Under the pieces are notes generated by a model. That model was not told where the DNA came from. It made no database searches and saw only the letters and a program-made list of their open reading frames with translations. From Coriobacteriaceae bacterium (GTDB taxonomy: Bacteria > Actinomycetota > Coriobacteriia > Coriobacteriales > Coriobacteriaceae), in the NCBI GenBank assembly GCA_030525945.1, contig JAUNDT010000010.1, positions 1 through 60,078 on the forward strand: a stretch of DNA of 60,078 nucleotides, given 5' to 3'. The position numbers and the translations under genes were made by a program. Below are positions 51,477 through 60,078 of this stretch, in pieces (the stretch's first letter is position 1; each line of letters opens with the position of its first letter).

Positions 51477-53594
51477 ATGAAACGTCTAACCTGCGAGATG
51501 TGCGGCGGCACAGATTTGATTAAGGAAGATGGCGTTTTCGTCTGCCAGAGCTGCGGCTGCAAATACTCTATCGACGAAGCGAAGAAAATGATGGTTGACG
51601 GAGTCGTCAACGTCACAGGAACAGTCTCCCTCGAAAACAGCGCTAGTATTGAAAGCTACCTAAAGCTTGCAAGCGATGCCAAAGACACTCAAAATTGGGG
51701 AAAACTTGAGGCATACGCATTCAAGATTCTCGAAATCAACCCCTCTGAAGCGATTGCTTGGTACTACAAGGCACTTTGCGAAGACCATCGCGCTTCAACT
51801 AGCGAGATGAATACCGCAATAACAGCATGGGGCCAAGTCGCCAGCTCCATCAATTCGGCAATCGATGCATATCAAGCAAAAGCACAATCTGATGAGAGCC
51901 TAACAGTATCAGATACTATAACTTTGCTTTCCATGCTTTCCTTTGAACGAGACTTCCTCGCTCGTTATACCAAGACGGTCCTTCGCCTTTTCGTCGAGCT
52001 ACCATATCCTGAGCACAGAACCTGTGTCAAGGCCATTCAACAGCAGATTAAGTTAAACTCGAAGTTCATACACCGCACCGCCAATATCATCAACGCCTAC
52101 CACGTCGATATTCATGATGCATATCGACGGGAATTCGCTGAGGACCCCACAGCTTTCGAAAAGCTTAGCCAGGAATTCCGTGACATCCTGTCCGGAGACA
52201 CCCAGCTCGACTGCCTGCCGTGGATCGCCGCCATGACCTCAAAAGTCATTCAGGAAGTATGCAGCAGGCTCGACAAGCACTACAAAGACAGCGATCTAAA
52301 TGGCGCGCTCGGTAACGTACTCCCGAAACAAATTGGTGAGATACTAGATAATGATGTCTTCAGATTCAGCAAGTTTCTGAAAGAGCAGACCATGTCGGCA
52401 CTTTCCACCAAGCGGGGATTTAGTTCAGTCGCGACGCGCCCAATCAGAGAAATATTTGCACGTGAGGAGCTGCTACAAATGCTTAGGCTGCAGACCCTCA
52501 GTGGAGATATGAATCTCTACTGCCTGGCACATCCAAACATCTTAGGCACGGGAAACACCTCGGACCCCAATGTCATGCGCTTGGAGCTCGACCTTGCACA
52601 CGCAGCACTTTATGACTGGTATCCACCCATAAAGAAGCGTATTGAAAGCTGGGTAGCAGAAGATAAGGCCCTAGGCCTGCATTCTCGGCAAGAGCGCAGT
52701 GCCGCGATCAACTCACTCTGCAAAGACGAGAGGGAGCGCAGGATCAAATCCATCGATTATTCAATCTGCCAGCAAGACCCCCAGTTGGTCGATGCTCAGC
52801 GCAACCTCGAGCTCGCGCAAAAGAATAAGGAAAGGGCCGCTTCCGATCTCAGTGCCCTCCAAAATCAATTAGCCTCATGCGGTCTTTTTAGCTTCTCGGT
52901 AAAAAAGGATCTACAGCTTCAAATCAATTCTGCGGAAGAAGAATTACGATCGGCAGAGAGGCAATGCGATTCTTGCCTTTCATCTCTCGATACGATTAGG
53001 ACGACGGTTCATAACCAGAAGCGCAAGGAGGCAGAGGCAAGCATTGACCTCGAACTCAAGGACTGGGTCTCGCAGCATTTGACGCCACAAGCAGATAAGC
53101 TGTCGAACCTGAAAGCCGATTTAGTTCTTAAAGACATAGAACCCGAAAGCACTGAGTCATTGAAGCGCAGACTCGCCAAGGTTCTGGGCACGTCGGATAA
53201 AGAATGCGATCGCATCATCACAAAAATGCCCTATCCGCTTATCTTGGGCGGTAGCTGGGAGCTTGTTCACGGCGTCAGGCAAGAGTTAGCAGGAGTCAAA
53301 AACGCCAATGGGGTCACCTTTGAGACTCGGTACTCCGACCCAGAGGTCGCAAAGTGCTTATTTACCGTTTTGATCAAAGTGGATGCCGCTAGCCAAACCG
53401 ACGATAGTGCCAAAAAGTGCTCTAATTACCTTACCGCAGCTGGAGTAGAAGAAAGTCTCGCTGAGAAGATAGTTCAGGAATCCATCGACTCTGGCGACTA
53501 TGCACTCCTTCCCAATAAGTTTGGACTGGATGCAATCGGCATTATCGCAACAAAATCGATTCTGACGGGTCACCTTAAGTACGCCGTGCTCTAG
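51477..53594 (+). CDS. Zinc-ribbon protein with central coiled coil
   Basis: The 705-residue protein opens with a TFIIB-type zinc ribbon (C6-x2-C9...C23-x2-C26), followed by YSIDEAKKMMVDG. A long helical region, a coiled coil (about residues 425-520, NLELAQKNKERAASDL onward) and a globular C terminus follow. The ATG at 51477 has AAAGGAAG upstream, 37 nt after the previous stop. Zinc-ribbon partners are a constant feature of SPFH modules of the YdjGHI type, although this protein is much larger than YdjG and shows no membrane segment. Function is unknown; a scaffold or stress-sensing role is conceivable. Confidence 0.75.
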   Translation: MKRLTCEMCGGTDLIKEDGVFVCQSCGCKYSIDEAKKMMVDGVVNVTGTVSLENSASIESYLKLASDAKDTQNWGKLEAYAFKILEINPSEAIAWYYKALCEDHRASTSEMNTAITAWGQVASSINSAIDAYQAKAQSDESLTVSDTITLLSMLSFERDFLARYTKTVLRLFVELPYPEHRTCVKAIQQQIKLNSKFIHRTANIINAYHVDIHDAYRREFAEDPTAFEKLSQEFRDILSGDTQLDCLPWIAAMTSKVIQEVCSRLDKHYKDSDLNGALGNVLPKQIGEILDNDVFRFSKFLKEQTMSALSTKRGFSSVATRPIREIFAREELLQMLRLQTLSGDMNLYCLAHPNILGTGNTSDPNVMRLELDLAHAALYDWYPPIKKRIESWVAEDKALGLHSRQERSAAINSLCKDERERRIKSIDYSICQQDPQLVDAQRNLELAQKNKERAASDLSALQNQLASCGLFSFSVKKDLQLQINSAEEELRSAERQCDSCLSSLDTIRTTVHNQKRKEAEASIDLELKDWVSQHLTPQADKLSNLKADLVLKDIEPESTESLKRRLAKVLGTSDKECDRIITKMPYPLILGGSWELVHGVRQELAGVKNANGVTFETRYSDPEVAKCLFTVLIKVDAASQTDDSAKKCSNYLTAAGVEESLAEKIVQESIDSGDYALLPNKFGLDAIGIIATKSILTGHLKYAVL

Positions 53595-53602
53595 AAATAC
53601 AA

Positions 53603-53633
53603 TTTCTAGCCACAGACGTTTCTAGCCACAGAC
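53603..53633. repeat. Tandem 15-nt repeat after the SPFH operon
   Basis: tttctagccacagac occurs at 53603-53617 and 53619-53633. The first copy also forms an 8-bp hairpin with the end of the preceding gene (ctagaaat at 53591-53598 with 53602-53609). Confidence 0.7.
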
Positions 53634-53640
53634 ATGACTT

Positions 53641-53677
53641 GGGCTGAACCGATGGCTTTGCATCGGCTCAGCCCTTT
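53641..53677 (+). terminator. Rho-independent terminator of the SPFH operon
   Basis: gggctga-a-ccgatg pairs with catcgg-c-tcagccc, 13 pairs and one mismatch, with a 6-nt loop, followed by TTTT. It lies about 50 nt past the last gene of the operon. Confidence 0.88.
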
Positions 53678-53735
53678 TGCTAATGCTGCCAGCCACGTCA
53701 AGCATAACGTAGAACATCTCCGCGCTCTCCCGCGC

Positions 53736-54686
53736 TTACGCCGTGACGGAGCCGGTTACGACCATGAAGGTCGTGGCGGCACCAAGACGCAGCTCGTCGC
53801 CGGCATTGATGAACGTCGGCTCCTCGGGCACCAGAAGGGTCTCCTCACCCGTCGCCCCGCTCACGAGCCTCGTCCCATTCGTCGACTCAAGGTCGCGCAC
53901 GTACCACGAGCCGTCCTCGCACCAAATGCGGGCATGATTGGCCGAAACGTCAGCCTCGACGCTCGTGATGTCGTTCTCCCCCATGGCAAAGCATCCGATG
54001 GTCACGCCGTCTTCGTACGGGCTGATCCAGTACGGTGTGCCCGAAATGTAGCCGTCCGCCACGCGCACCAAGCCGAGCGACGCCGCGGGCACGACGGGCT
54101 CTCGCAGCTCAATCGGCCCCTTGAGGTCGAGCATCTTGGGCGTGCCCATATGCCCGCCCAAAATCGACTCAACGTACTCGTTCGTATACGCCACGGCGGC
54201 CTTCACGTTCGCCGTGCACCCCACGGCGATAAACAGAATCGTAAGCGTCTCGGCCCGCTCGCCGGCGGTATACCCCGGGTCGTGCGAGAAGCGTTCGAGG
54301 GCGTTGCGGTACATCGACACGTCCTGGTGGCACGCCGCCAGCGCATACTCCATGGGCTTGCCCGCGTCGCCGCAAATCAAGTTGATGAGGAACTGGCCGG
54401 AGAACTCACTGCGGCGCTTGGCGCGCACACGGTCCATCACGCGCTGCCCCGCAAGGCCGAAGTCCCTAAAGAACCGCGGCTGCAAGGAGCTCACCGGCGC
54501 GTTCACGATAAAACGCGAGAGCCACGTGCGGTCGGAGGCACGGCTCACCGGGCTGCGCCCGTCGGAAAGCGGACGCTCGGATAGCACGAGCACCGCCAGC
54601 TCCTTATGACTAATGCCGCCATGCCGTTTGAACATCTCAAACATGGCGCCGCAAGGCGTCAGCTCACTGGACAGTATCGACGACAT
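53736..54686 (-). CDS. FHA-domain protein
   Basis: The 316-residue protein has a helical N-terminal part (residues 1-170, unknown) and a C-terminal FHA domain (about 200-300). The FHA part shows the recognisable pattern of VTIGCFAMGEND (Gly and following residues of the phosphopeptide site), SANHARI (conserved S-x-x-H) and DLESTNGT (conserved N-G). FHA domains bind phosphothreonine, so the kinase encoded just upstream is its likely partner. I chose the ATG at 54686, with GAGGAGT upstream, which overlaps the kinase gene by 23 nt and implies coupled translation. Confidence 0.87.
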   Translation of the reverse strand: MSSILSSELTPCGAMFEMFKRHGGISHKELAVLVLSERPLSDGRSPVSRASDRTWLSRFIVNAPVSSLQPRFFRDFGLAGQRVMDRVRAKRRSEFSGQFLINLICGDAGKPMEYALAACHQDVSMYRNALERFSHDPGYTAGERAETLTILFIAVGCTANVKAAVAYTNEYVESILGGHMGTPKMLDLKGPIELREPVVPAASLGLVRVADGYISGTPYWISPYEDGVTIGCFAMGENDITSVEADVSANHARIWCEDGSWYVRDLESTNGTRLVSGATGEETLLVPEEPTFINAGDELRLGAATTFMVVTGSVTA

Positions 54687-56520
54687 CGGGTGACTCCTCG
54701 GTATCACATGCGGTCTCTGCAGGTTCAAGAAACACGCCCGTCTGGACAGAAGCGCCCTCGAGCGAGGTTGGATCCGGCGCGGCGCCGGACGCGTCGGATG
54801 ATCCAAAAGAGGACATCCGCCTGAGCTCCATCATCAAAGCGGGGACAACTACCATGGCGTAATCCAGCACCAACGGCAGCCAACCCGCGGAGGCGGTGGC
54901 GAGCAACGCGAACACCACGCCGTACGTCTCGGACATTCCGCGGACGGACAGGCCCGCAAAAGCAGGGAGCAGCACCAAAGAGCATGCCCACAGAGCAACG
55001 CTGCCCTGCATTGCCCCACCTTGCCCACGCCGACGGGCAAATGCTCGCGCAACATAGCCGCATACCGCCGGCGCCAAGAGGGCGAGGGCCACCACCGGGG
55101 CAAACAACTCGCCGCTCCAATGCAGCGGGCCCACATCCAACGTGGCCTTCATGCCGTCAAGCAGAACCGCCGTTGACCCCGTCACGCACAGCAGCAAGCC
55201 CCAGGCGACCGCTCGCCCCACCGTGTGGACAACGCGATTAACGGCGTACGGCGACATCGAGGCCATCCACGAGGACCCCGCCGTGCACGGAAGCAGGCAG
55301 TCGCCTCGAACCGAACGGGCGATGTTCTCACCGTAGTTCAGGCAAAACGCCGTAAGCGATTCGCACATGGCCTGCGCCGTGGGACGTTTGCCCTGCTCGG
55401 CCTGCAGGCACACCCGCAGCAGATCGGCGAGCTGCTCATCCACGTGGGCGAGCGCACGGCAGGCATCCGCCGGATCGAGGTCGGTGCCGAGCTCCTGCAT
55501 AACGTGGGCGATCGCAACCGCCGCGTCGGGCTCGCAGGGCAGCAGCGCGGCCATATCGGCGCCGGGCGCATGCGCGGTAACGAGGGCGGCAGGCTTCTCG
55601 TCCATCTTCACGCGATAGGGAGACACCTCGCCCCCTTCTTCCACATCGAAGGGCAGCGCTCCGCCAACCAGCTCGAACAGCACGCTTGCCGCGGCGTACA
55701 CGTCAACCGAAGACGATTTGCGCATCTGGGCCACGCGCGGGATATCGTCCGTGAGCATCTCGGGCGGAGCGTAGGCCACGGTCGCGCGGCTCACGGTTGC
55801 ATACGTTCCCGTAAGGCGAGGGTCTTGTTCCGGATCGAGCGAAACCGTCGACCCAAAGTCAATCAGACAGAGATCGAACGCGCCTTCTGCCGCCTGTTCG
55901 GCAGCCGAAAGATGCGCCGTGCGAAGCATGATGTTCGACGGGGAGATGTCTCGATGCACGAACCCCTCACCCACCAAATCGAGGCGCGTAAGCAAGCCGA
56001 ACAGATCGCGCCCCAAGCGCGCCGCATCCAGCGGGGCCACCCTGCCCGCTTCGTCCACGGAAAGCTCACGGCGCACCTGCGCCAGCGTGATGCCGTCGAC
56101 CCACTCCATAACAATCGCGGGCACGCCGTCAACCTGCGCGAATCCATACAGGCGCGGGAATCCCTTGAAGCCCGAGAGCGAGCGCTGGACCTCATATTCC
56201 TTACGGAATGCCTTGCGGGCACGCTCACTGCGCGCGGCAAAGGCGTCCTCCGCCTCGTTCTCGGCGCGCTCGGGGACAAGCAGTGTTTTAAGGGCGAAAA
56301 CCTCACCCATGGCGTTTACCGCACGGGAAACGCGGCCCAAGCCCCCGCGGCGGGTGGCGGTGCCGTCCACAAAGAGCGTCACAAAACGCCGACGGTACGC
56401 CAGGCGCTCATCACCCGTCATGCCGTAAGGCTCCTCGAACTCCTCGAGCCTCACCACGCGCAAGCCGGAGCCAAAACCCCAGTTATCGCGCTCATGTACT
56501 ATCTCGAGCTCGTCACTCAT
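54664..56520 (-). CDS. Membrane Ser/Thr protein kinase
   Basis: The 618-residue protein has an N-terminal eukaryotic-type kinase domain with the VAIK-type lysine (FALKTLL), HRDISPSN catalytic loop, LIDFGST and PPEML. The G-loop is atypical (RGGLGRVSRA). Four hydrophobic segments follow (about residues 435-570), then an acidic tail. Unlike PknB-type kinases, it lacks PASTA repeats. The kinase should face the cytosol. Its ATG overlaps the stop of the preceding gene by four bases (ATGA), and its end overlaps the FHA gene, so the three genes are translationally coupled. Targets are unknown. Confidence 0.87.
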   Translation of the reverse strand: MSDELEIVHERDNWGFGSGLRVVRLEEFEEPYGMTGDERLAYRRRFVTLFVDGTATRRGGLGRVSRAVNAMGEVFALKTLLVPERAENEAEDAFAARSERARKAFRKEYEVQRSLSGFKGFPRLYGFAQVDGVPAIVMEWVDGITLAQVRRELSVDEAGRVAPLDAARLGRDLFGLLTRLDLVGEGFVHRDISPSNIMLRTAHLSAAEQAAEGAFDLCLIDFGSTVSLDPEQDPRLTGTYATVSRATVAYAPPEMLTDDIPRVAQMRKSSSVDVYAAASVLFELVGGALPFDVEEGGEVSPYRVKMDEKPAALVTAHAPGADMAALLPCEPDAAVAIAHVMQELGTDLDPADACRALAHVDEQLADLLRVCLQAEQGKRPTAQAMCESLTAFCLNYGENIARSVRGDCLLPCTAGSSWMASMSPYAVNRVVHTVGRAVAWGLLLCVTGSTAVLLDGMKATLDVGPLHWSGELFAPVVALALLAPAVCGYVARAFARRRGQGGAMQGSVALWACSLVLLPAFAGLSVRGMSETYGVVFALLATASAGWLPLVLDYAMVVVPALMMELRRMSSFGSSDASGAAPDPTSLEGASVQTGVFLEPAETACDTEESPDVVDTVQ

Positions 56521-57515
56521 AGCTCGAACCCGTTGTAGTAGGTGTAGAACTCAGTGAGATGGACGTTCTGCCCGTTCACGGTGTCGCGATACACCGGGAA
56601 CATGAACTCTTCGATATGCGCGGCGTGGTCGTCGAAGTTGACTTTGATCTCCCACGCTTCCTGGATGGTCCCCAGGTACTCCAGCAAACAGCGGAACATC
56701 GCCGTGAGCTTGCCACGCGCGCCAATATACGCCGAGCCGTTGGGTATGACTGCATTCATAGTGGTGGCGTAATCGTCGAACAGGCGGTATGACAACGCGT
56801 TGCACGTTCCCAAGTGGTTGCGGCGCGTTTGCAGGTCCGCGAGGCTGTCCTGGTTAAACGCCGTGACGCACGCGTTGACCTCGGCAATGTAGCCGTCCAC
56901 GCGCTGCGCCTTGCCGAGGAGAAACTCGTAGTGCTCCTGCTCTTCCTCGGGGCTCGGAGTCGGCTCCTGGGGATTCTGACCGGAGTCGCCGCCGTCTCCG
57001 CCCCCACCGATTTCGGGAGCATCGGGGTCGCCGCCGCCGGGCACGTTGATGTCACCATCGCCCGAATCGGGTTTGCCGGAACCGTCGTCGCTATCGCCCG
57101 ACCCGGGCTTTCCAGGCTTGCCGGGCTTGTCGCCTTGAGCGCCGCCGGTCGGCTTGCCGAGGCCCTGCAGCACCGCGCCGCCCAAGGAAAAGCCGGGGCG
57201 GCCGCCCGCATTGTTTTTGCTATTGGACGCATTCGCGCCGCCTTCCGCACCGGCGGAATCGCCGCCCTGCTCGCCGGTAACACCCGGAGTGCCGCCCTTC
57301 CCGAACAGCGCCTGAGTGATGGCGGGGAACAGGCCCTCCTCATTCACCCGCGCGCGGGCCATGACCAGCGAAGGAAGCGAGGAGGTGTACGCCACTGTGG
57401 TGAACACCAGCAGCGTAAACGAGAACGTTACCAAGCCCATAAGCGACGAGGGCAACGCCCCGCGACGAATGCGCAGCTTGGAGCTGCCGCGCAGGTTTTT
57501 GAGCGTGCGCTTCAT
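56517..57515 (-). CDS. Membrane-anchored Gly-rich protein of unknown function
   Basis: I do not recognise this 332-residue protein. It has a basic N terminus, one membrane segment (about residues 24-46), a Gly/Asp/Pro/Lys-rich disordered linker (about 70-190) containing GKPGKPGSGD-like stretches, and a helical domain (about 195-332) ending in FYTYYNGFEL. The C-terminal part is probably extracellular and tethered by the linker. It starts 17 nt after the recR stop and overlaps the kinase start, so it is the first of a coupled membrane protein-kinase-FHA trio. It may be the sensor or a substrate of the kinase. Confidence 0.72.
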   Translation of the reverse strand: MKRTLKNLRGSSKLRIRRGALPSSLMGLVTFSFTLLVFTTVAYTSSLPSLVMARARVNEEGLFPAITQALFGKGGTPGVTGEQGGDSAGAEGGANASNSKNNAGGRPGFSLGGAVLQGLGKPTGGAQGDKPGKPGKPGSGDSDDGSGKPDSGDGDINVPGGGDPDAPEIGGGGDGGDSGQNPQEPTPSPEEEQEHYEFLLGKAQRVDGYIAEVNACVTAFNQDSLADLQTRRNHLGTCNALSYRLFDDYATTMNAVIPNGSAYIGARGKLTAMFRCLLEYLGTIQEAWEIKVNFDDHAAHIEEFMFPVYRDTVNGQNVHLTEFYTYYNGFEL

Positions 57516-57532
57516 GTGCGATGTCCCTTTCG

Positions 57533-58129
57533 TTAGAGCGCGCGGCGCGCCTCGATGGCGCGGCCCAGGGTGAGTTCGTCGGCGTATTCGAGGTCACCGC
57601 CCACGGGCAAGCCGCTGGCCAGGCGCGTTACGGTCACGCCGAGTGGCTTGATGGTGCGGGCGAGGTAGCTCGCCGTGGTCTCGCCCTCGATATTGGGGTT
57701 CGTGGCGATGATAACCTCCTCGATCTGCTCCGACCCCAGGCGGGCGAGGAGCTCGCGCACCTTGAGCTGGTCGGGGCCGATCTTGTCCATGGGGCTGATA
57801 ACGCCGCCGAGGACGTGGTACAGGCCGTGATAGGTGCCGGTGCGCTCGATCGCGGTCACGTCGCGCGGCTCACCGACCACGCAAATGCGGCTGCGGTCGC
57901 GGGAGCAGTCCTCGCAAATGGAGCACTCGTCGTCCGTTGCGTAGTTGAAGCAGCGGCTACAAAAATGCACCTCGTTTTTGACCATGAGGATGGCGTCCGC
58001 CAGACGACGGGCTTCCTCCGCATCGGCCTCGAGCAGGTGATATGCGATGCGCTGCGCGCTTTTTGGCCCGATGCCCGGCAGACGCCCGAGCTCGTCGAGA
58101 AGGATTTGCAAGCTGCGATCTGCGCTCAT
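57533..58129 (-). CDS. recR: Recombination protein RecR
   Basis: The 198-residue protein works with RecF/RecO to load RecA at gaps. It has the helix-hairpin-helix [17 protein letters not shown], a four-cysteine zinc finger (CSRC...CSIC-x2-C), the Toprim domain ([20 protein letters not shown]) and the C-terminal Walker B-like [15 protein letters not shown]. Size is standard. GGGAGC precedes the ATG. It stands in the widespread dnaX-ybaB-recR order. Confidence 0.97.
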   Translation of the reverse strand: MSADRSLQILLDELGRLPGIGPKSAQRIAYHLLEADAEEARRLADAILMVKNEVHFCSRCFNYATDDECSICEDCSRDRSRICVVGEPRDVTAIERTGTYHGLYHVLGGVISPMDKIGPDQLKVRELLARLGSEQIEEVIIATNPNIEGETTASYLARTIKPLGVTVTRLASGLPVGGDLEYADELTLGRAIEARRAL

Positions 58130-58237
58130 GACAAAGCTCCCGCACGAAAAACGTTGCGAACAGGTTCCAATGGGGCCGCGAGCGCGGCGCCCTCTAAAGG
58201 GGCCCGGGTTCGCACCCAGGCCCCGTATGCAAGCTCG

Positions 58238-58564
58238 TTAGAACGGCATCCCGGGGAAGCCACCGCCCATACCGCCCGTAATGGCGCCCATCTGCTTGTT
58301 GGCGATCTCGGCAACGCCGCGAACGGCCTCGTTCACAGCGGCGATGATCATGTCCTCGAGCACCTCGACGTCCTCGGGGTCGACGGCGTCGGGGTCGATG
58401 GTGAGCGACTTGATCTGCATCTGGCCGTCAACCGTGACCTTGACCATGCCGCCGCCGGCGCTCGCGTCCACGGTGACCTTCTCCAGGTTGTCCTGAGCCT
58501 CAGCGAGCTTCTGCTGCATCTGCTGAGCCTGCTTCATGAGCTGCTGCATGTTGATACCGGCCAT
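58238..58564 (-). CDS. YbaB/EbfC nucleoid-associated protein
   Basis: The 108-residue DNA-binding protein starts with MAGINMQQLMKQAQQMQQKL and has the typical VTVDASAGGGMVKVTVDGQ and IDPDAVDPEDVEVLEDM segments. The end is rich in Gly and Met (MGGGFPGMPF). It forms dimers that bind DNA non-specifically. GGAGG lies just upstream. It lies between dnaX and recR as in most bacteria. Confidence 0.96.
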   Translation of the reverse strand: MAGINMQQLMKQAQQMQQKLAEAQDNLEKVTVDASAGGGMVKVTVDGQMQIKSLTIDPDAVDPEDVEVLEDMIIAAVNEAVRGVAEIANKQMGAITGGMGGGFPGMPF

Positions 58565-58781
58565 GATGGCCCTCCTTGCGTATTACCGTGCGAGCGTAAA
58601 GCTCGCTTTTGCAAGCCGGCACGTGAATAATGCCGACCAATCTATGCCTTGGGCATGGTACCACGGCGAACGGGGCCTGCCGAACGCAAGTGCCGTGGCG
58701 TTGCGCGTTTCCCTGCGTGCGGGCCAGCCGCGAGCGCGCCGGATCTTGCGCGCGGCGGCCGACCATGCCTGCGACCCTTGT

Positions 58782-60078
58782 CTACTTAAAGACCACGTTG
58801 CCCCAAATGCTCTCGATGACCGCCTTGGGGTCGACGTTTTCCTGAGCGGCGTCGCCCTGCTCCGGCTGTTGTCCGGGGGCGGGCTGAGCGGGGGCTGGAT
58901 CGGACGGGGTGGCGGAAGAAGCGACTGCAGGAGCTACGCTGGCTGCGGAATCCGCTGGAGCCGAGGGCGTTGCCGCAAGCGCGGGCGCGGCCGCGGCGGG
59001 TGCTTCGACTGCCGCTGGGACAGCCGCAGGGGCGTCAAACGGCGGGACCTCGGCATCGTCCGTGTACGCGGCGATGGCGGCGTCATCATAGGGCACCTGC
59101 TCGTCCATCCATGCCTTGCGATCGGCGTCGATATCCGGCTCGGGGAGGAACGTGGGCCCGCTCTTCTGGTCGACCCGCTCGGCGTGCGCGACCGTAGGAG
59201 CGGACGCGCCCTGCGGAGCCGGTGAAGGGGCGGCCGGCTGAGCCACGGGAGCGGCAGCAGGCGCCGGCACGGCTGCGGGGCCGGCAGCAGGGGCGGACGC
59301 GTTCACAGGCGAAGGAGTCGACGCGGCCTGTGCAGGCGAAGACGCAGCCGCGACCTGCGCAGGCGCGGGGGCAGAAGCCTGAGCGGGAGACGCGCCCGAG
59401 GAAGCCGCGCCCTGCGTGGGGGCAGCCGCCTGAGCCGAGGACGGCACGACGCCCGGCGTAGGCCGCGACGCACCCGGCGCAACACTCGGAGCGGGGGCCG
59501 CCTGAGCCGCCGACGCGGGGGCCGCGGGCGCGCCCTCCATCTCGTACGTCACCGTCCTCTTGCCAAACACCTGGCACACGACGGGCAGTACGATCGCGTT
59601 CGAATCGGGGCGCGTGATCATCTTGAGCGCGAACGTCGACCCCTGGGGGAACGCAATCGTCAGCGTTTGGCCATCGTCGCTCACCGCTCGCGAGTTCTGC
59701 AGCAACGCTCCGCGCGAAGGCTGGGCAGCCGTGATGCGCTTGACGACCTCGATCCAGCGGCGCTGCAGCTCGCTGTCGTTCGCGGCGGGCGGCGTGACGG
59801 CGCACGCGGCCATCTCGGGCTGAGCGGAAGCCGGCACGGTCACGCGCTGCTGGTCAGCCGGAACAGCAGCCGCGCCACCGTGCGGAGCAGCGGAACGAGC
59901 AGGAGCGGGATTCGAAGCGGGCGCAGACGCAGCCGCAGGCGTGGAGCTGGCAGAAGCACCACCCATCACGGGCGCAGCAGCGCGAGCGGCCGCTCCCGGT
60001 GCGGCGGGCGCGCCAGCAGAAGAGCCAGCGCTCGGCACGCCGGAGACGCTCGCGGCGGCGGCAGGCGCCGTCGCTGCG
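58782..60078 (-). CDS. dnaX: DNA polymerase III gamma/tau subunit, C-terminal part (cut by the window edge)
   Basis: The frame is open to the window edge, so only the last 432 residues are seen; the AAA+ clamp-loader domain lies outside. An Ala/Pro/Ser-rich linker comes first. A folded domain then starts at ELQRRWIEVVKRITAAQPSRGALLQNS and includes QTLTIAFPQGSTFALKMI, which resembles the tau C-terminal domain of actinobacterial DnaX. A second Ala/Pro-rich stretch of about 190 residues follows, and a short conserved end (DPKAVIESIWGNVVFK). Identity rests on this domain and on the dnaX-ybaB-recR order. The low-complexity stretches are strongly GC-biased. Confidence 0.85.
   Translation of the reverse strand, partial: AATAPAAAASVSGVPSAGSSAGAPAAPGAAARAAAPVMGGASASSTPAAASAPASNPAPARSAAPHGGAAAVPADQQRVTVPASAQPEMAACAVTPPAANDSELQRRWIEVVKRITAAQPSRGALLQNSRAVSDDGQTLTIAFPQGSTFALKMITRPDSNAIVLPVVCQVFGKRTVTYEMEGAPAAPASAAQAAPAPSVAPGASRPTPGVVPSSAQAAAPTQGAASSGASPAQASAPAPAQVAAASSPAQAASTPSPVNASAPAAGPAAVPAPAAAPVAQPAAPSPAPQGASAPTVAHAERVDQKSGPTFLPEPDIDADRKAWMDEQVPYDDAAIAAYTDDAEVPPFDAPAAVPAAVEAPAAAAPALAATPSAPADSAASVAPAVASSATPSDPAPAQPAPGQQPEQGDAAQENVDPKAVIESIWGNVVFK

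Noticed and set aside
58565..58781. Signal recognition particle RNA or other RNA gene in the dnaX-ybaB gap
   Set aside because: The conserved SRP core motif is absent. Only a small gcgagc/gctcgc hairpin is visible.

Overview
The window reads as a high-GC actinobacterial chromosome, most probably a Coriobacteriia member close to Collinsella. The reasons are a GC-rich background, strong AAGGAGG-type ribosome binding sites, and a gut-anaerobe gene set: pyruvate:ferredoxin oxidoreductase, flavodiiron protein, carbamate kinase, an LPXTG surface protein, and a LytS/LytTR two-component pair. This is an inference from gene content; no marker such as 16S rRNA lies in the window, and no tRNA or rRNA gene was recognised.

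Layout. 1-9.4 kb: flavodiiron protein, an orphan helix-turn-helix protein, divergent class Ia ribonucleotide reductase genes (nrdA left, nrdB right) with tandem NrdR-type boxes on the nrdA side, and a large Tat/LPXTG metallophosphoesterase. 9.4-11.5 kb: an EF-G-like GTPase with an altered G3 motif. 11.57-17.21 kb: an AT-richer island bounded by nearly identical 54-bp direct repeats. It carries a candidate modified-peptide system: an Asn-rich putative precursor, a radical SAM enzyme, a PrmC-type methyltransferase, an ABC exporter, and a divergent SdpI-like membrane protein. 17.3-22 kb: RlmD/TrmA-type RNA methyltransferase, secreted lipase-like protein, PHP phosphoesterase and aminotransferase. 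22.4-27 kb: tilS, hpt and ftsH. 27-33.7 kb: MBL-fold protein, Hsp20, a five-gene polar amino acid ABC transporter/cytidylate-kinase-like operon, and a zinc-dependent phospholipase C family protein.

33.8-36.2 kb holds two arrays of 71-bp and 32-bp hairpin-bearing repeat units that flank an AbiEi/DUF559-like gene. 36.2-38.7 kb is a LytTR regulator and LytS-type kinase. 38.9-45.2 kb carries an amidohydrolase with an APC permease, a C39-like membrane peptidase and carbamate kinase. 46-49.5 kb is nifJ. 49.9-53.7 kb is a lower-GC three-gene SPFH/zinc-ribbon module resembling Bacillus ydjGHI. 53.7-60 kb is the dnaX-ybaB-recR replication/repair group, followed head-to-tail by a membrane protein, a Ser/Thr kinase and an FHA protein.

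The strongest candidate for an undescribed system is the island. An Asn-x-Asn pattern with six-residue periodicity in its first gene recalls the polytheonamide-type proteusin core, whose Asn side chains are N-methylated. Beside it sit a radical SAM enzyme and a methyltransferase of the class that methylates side-chain amides. The second is the 71/32-bp repeat array. Many intergenic regions also contain elaborate inverted repeats, described individually below.
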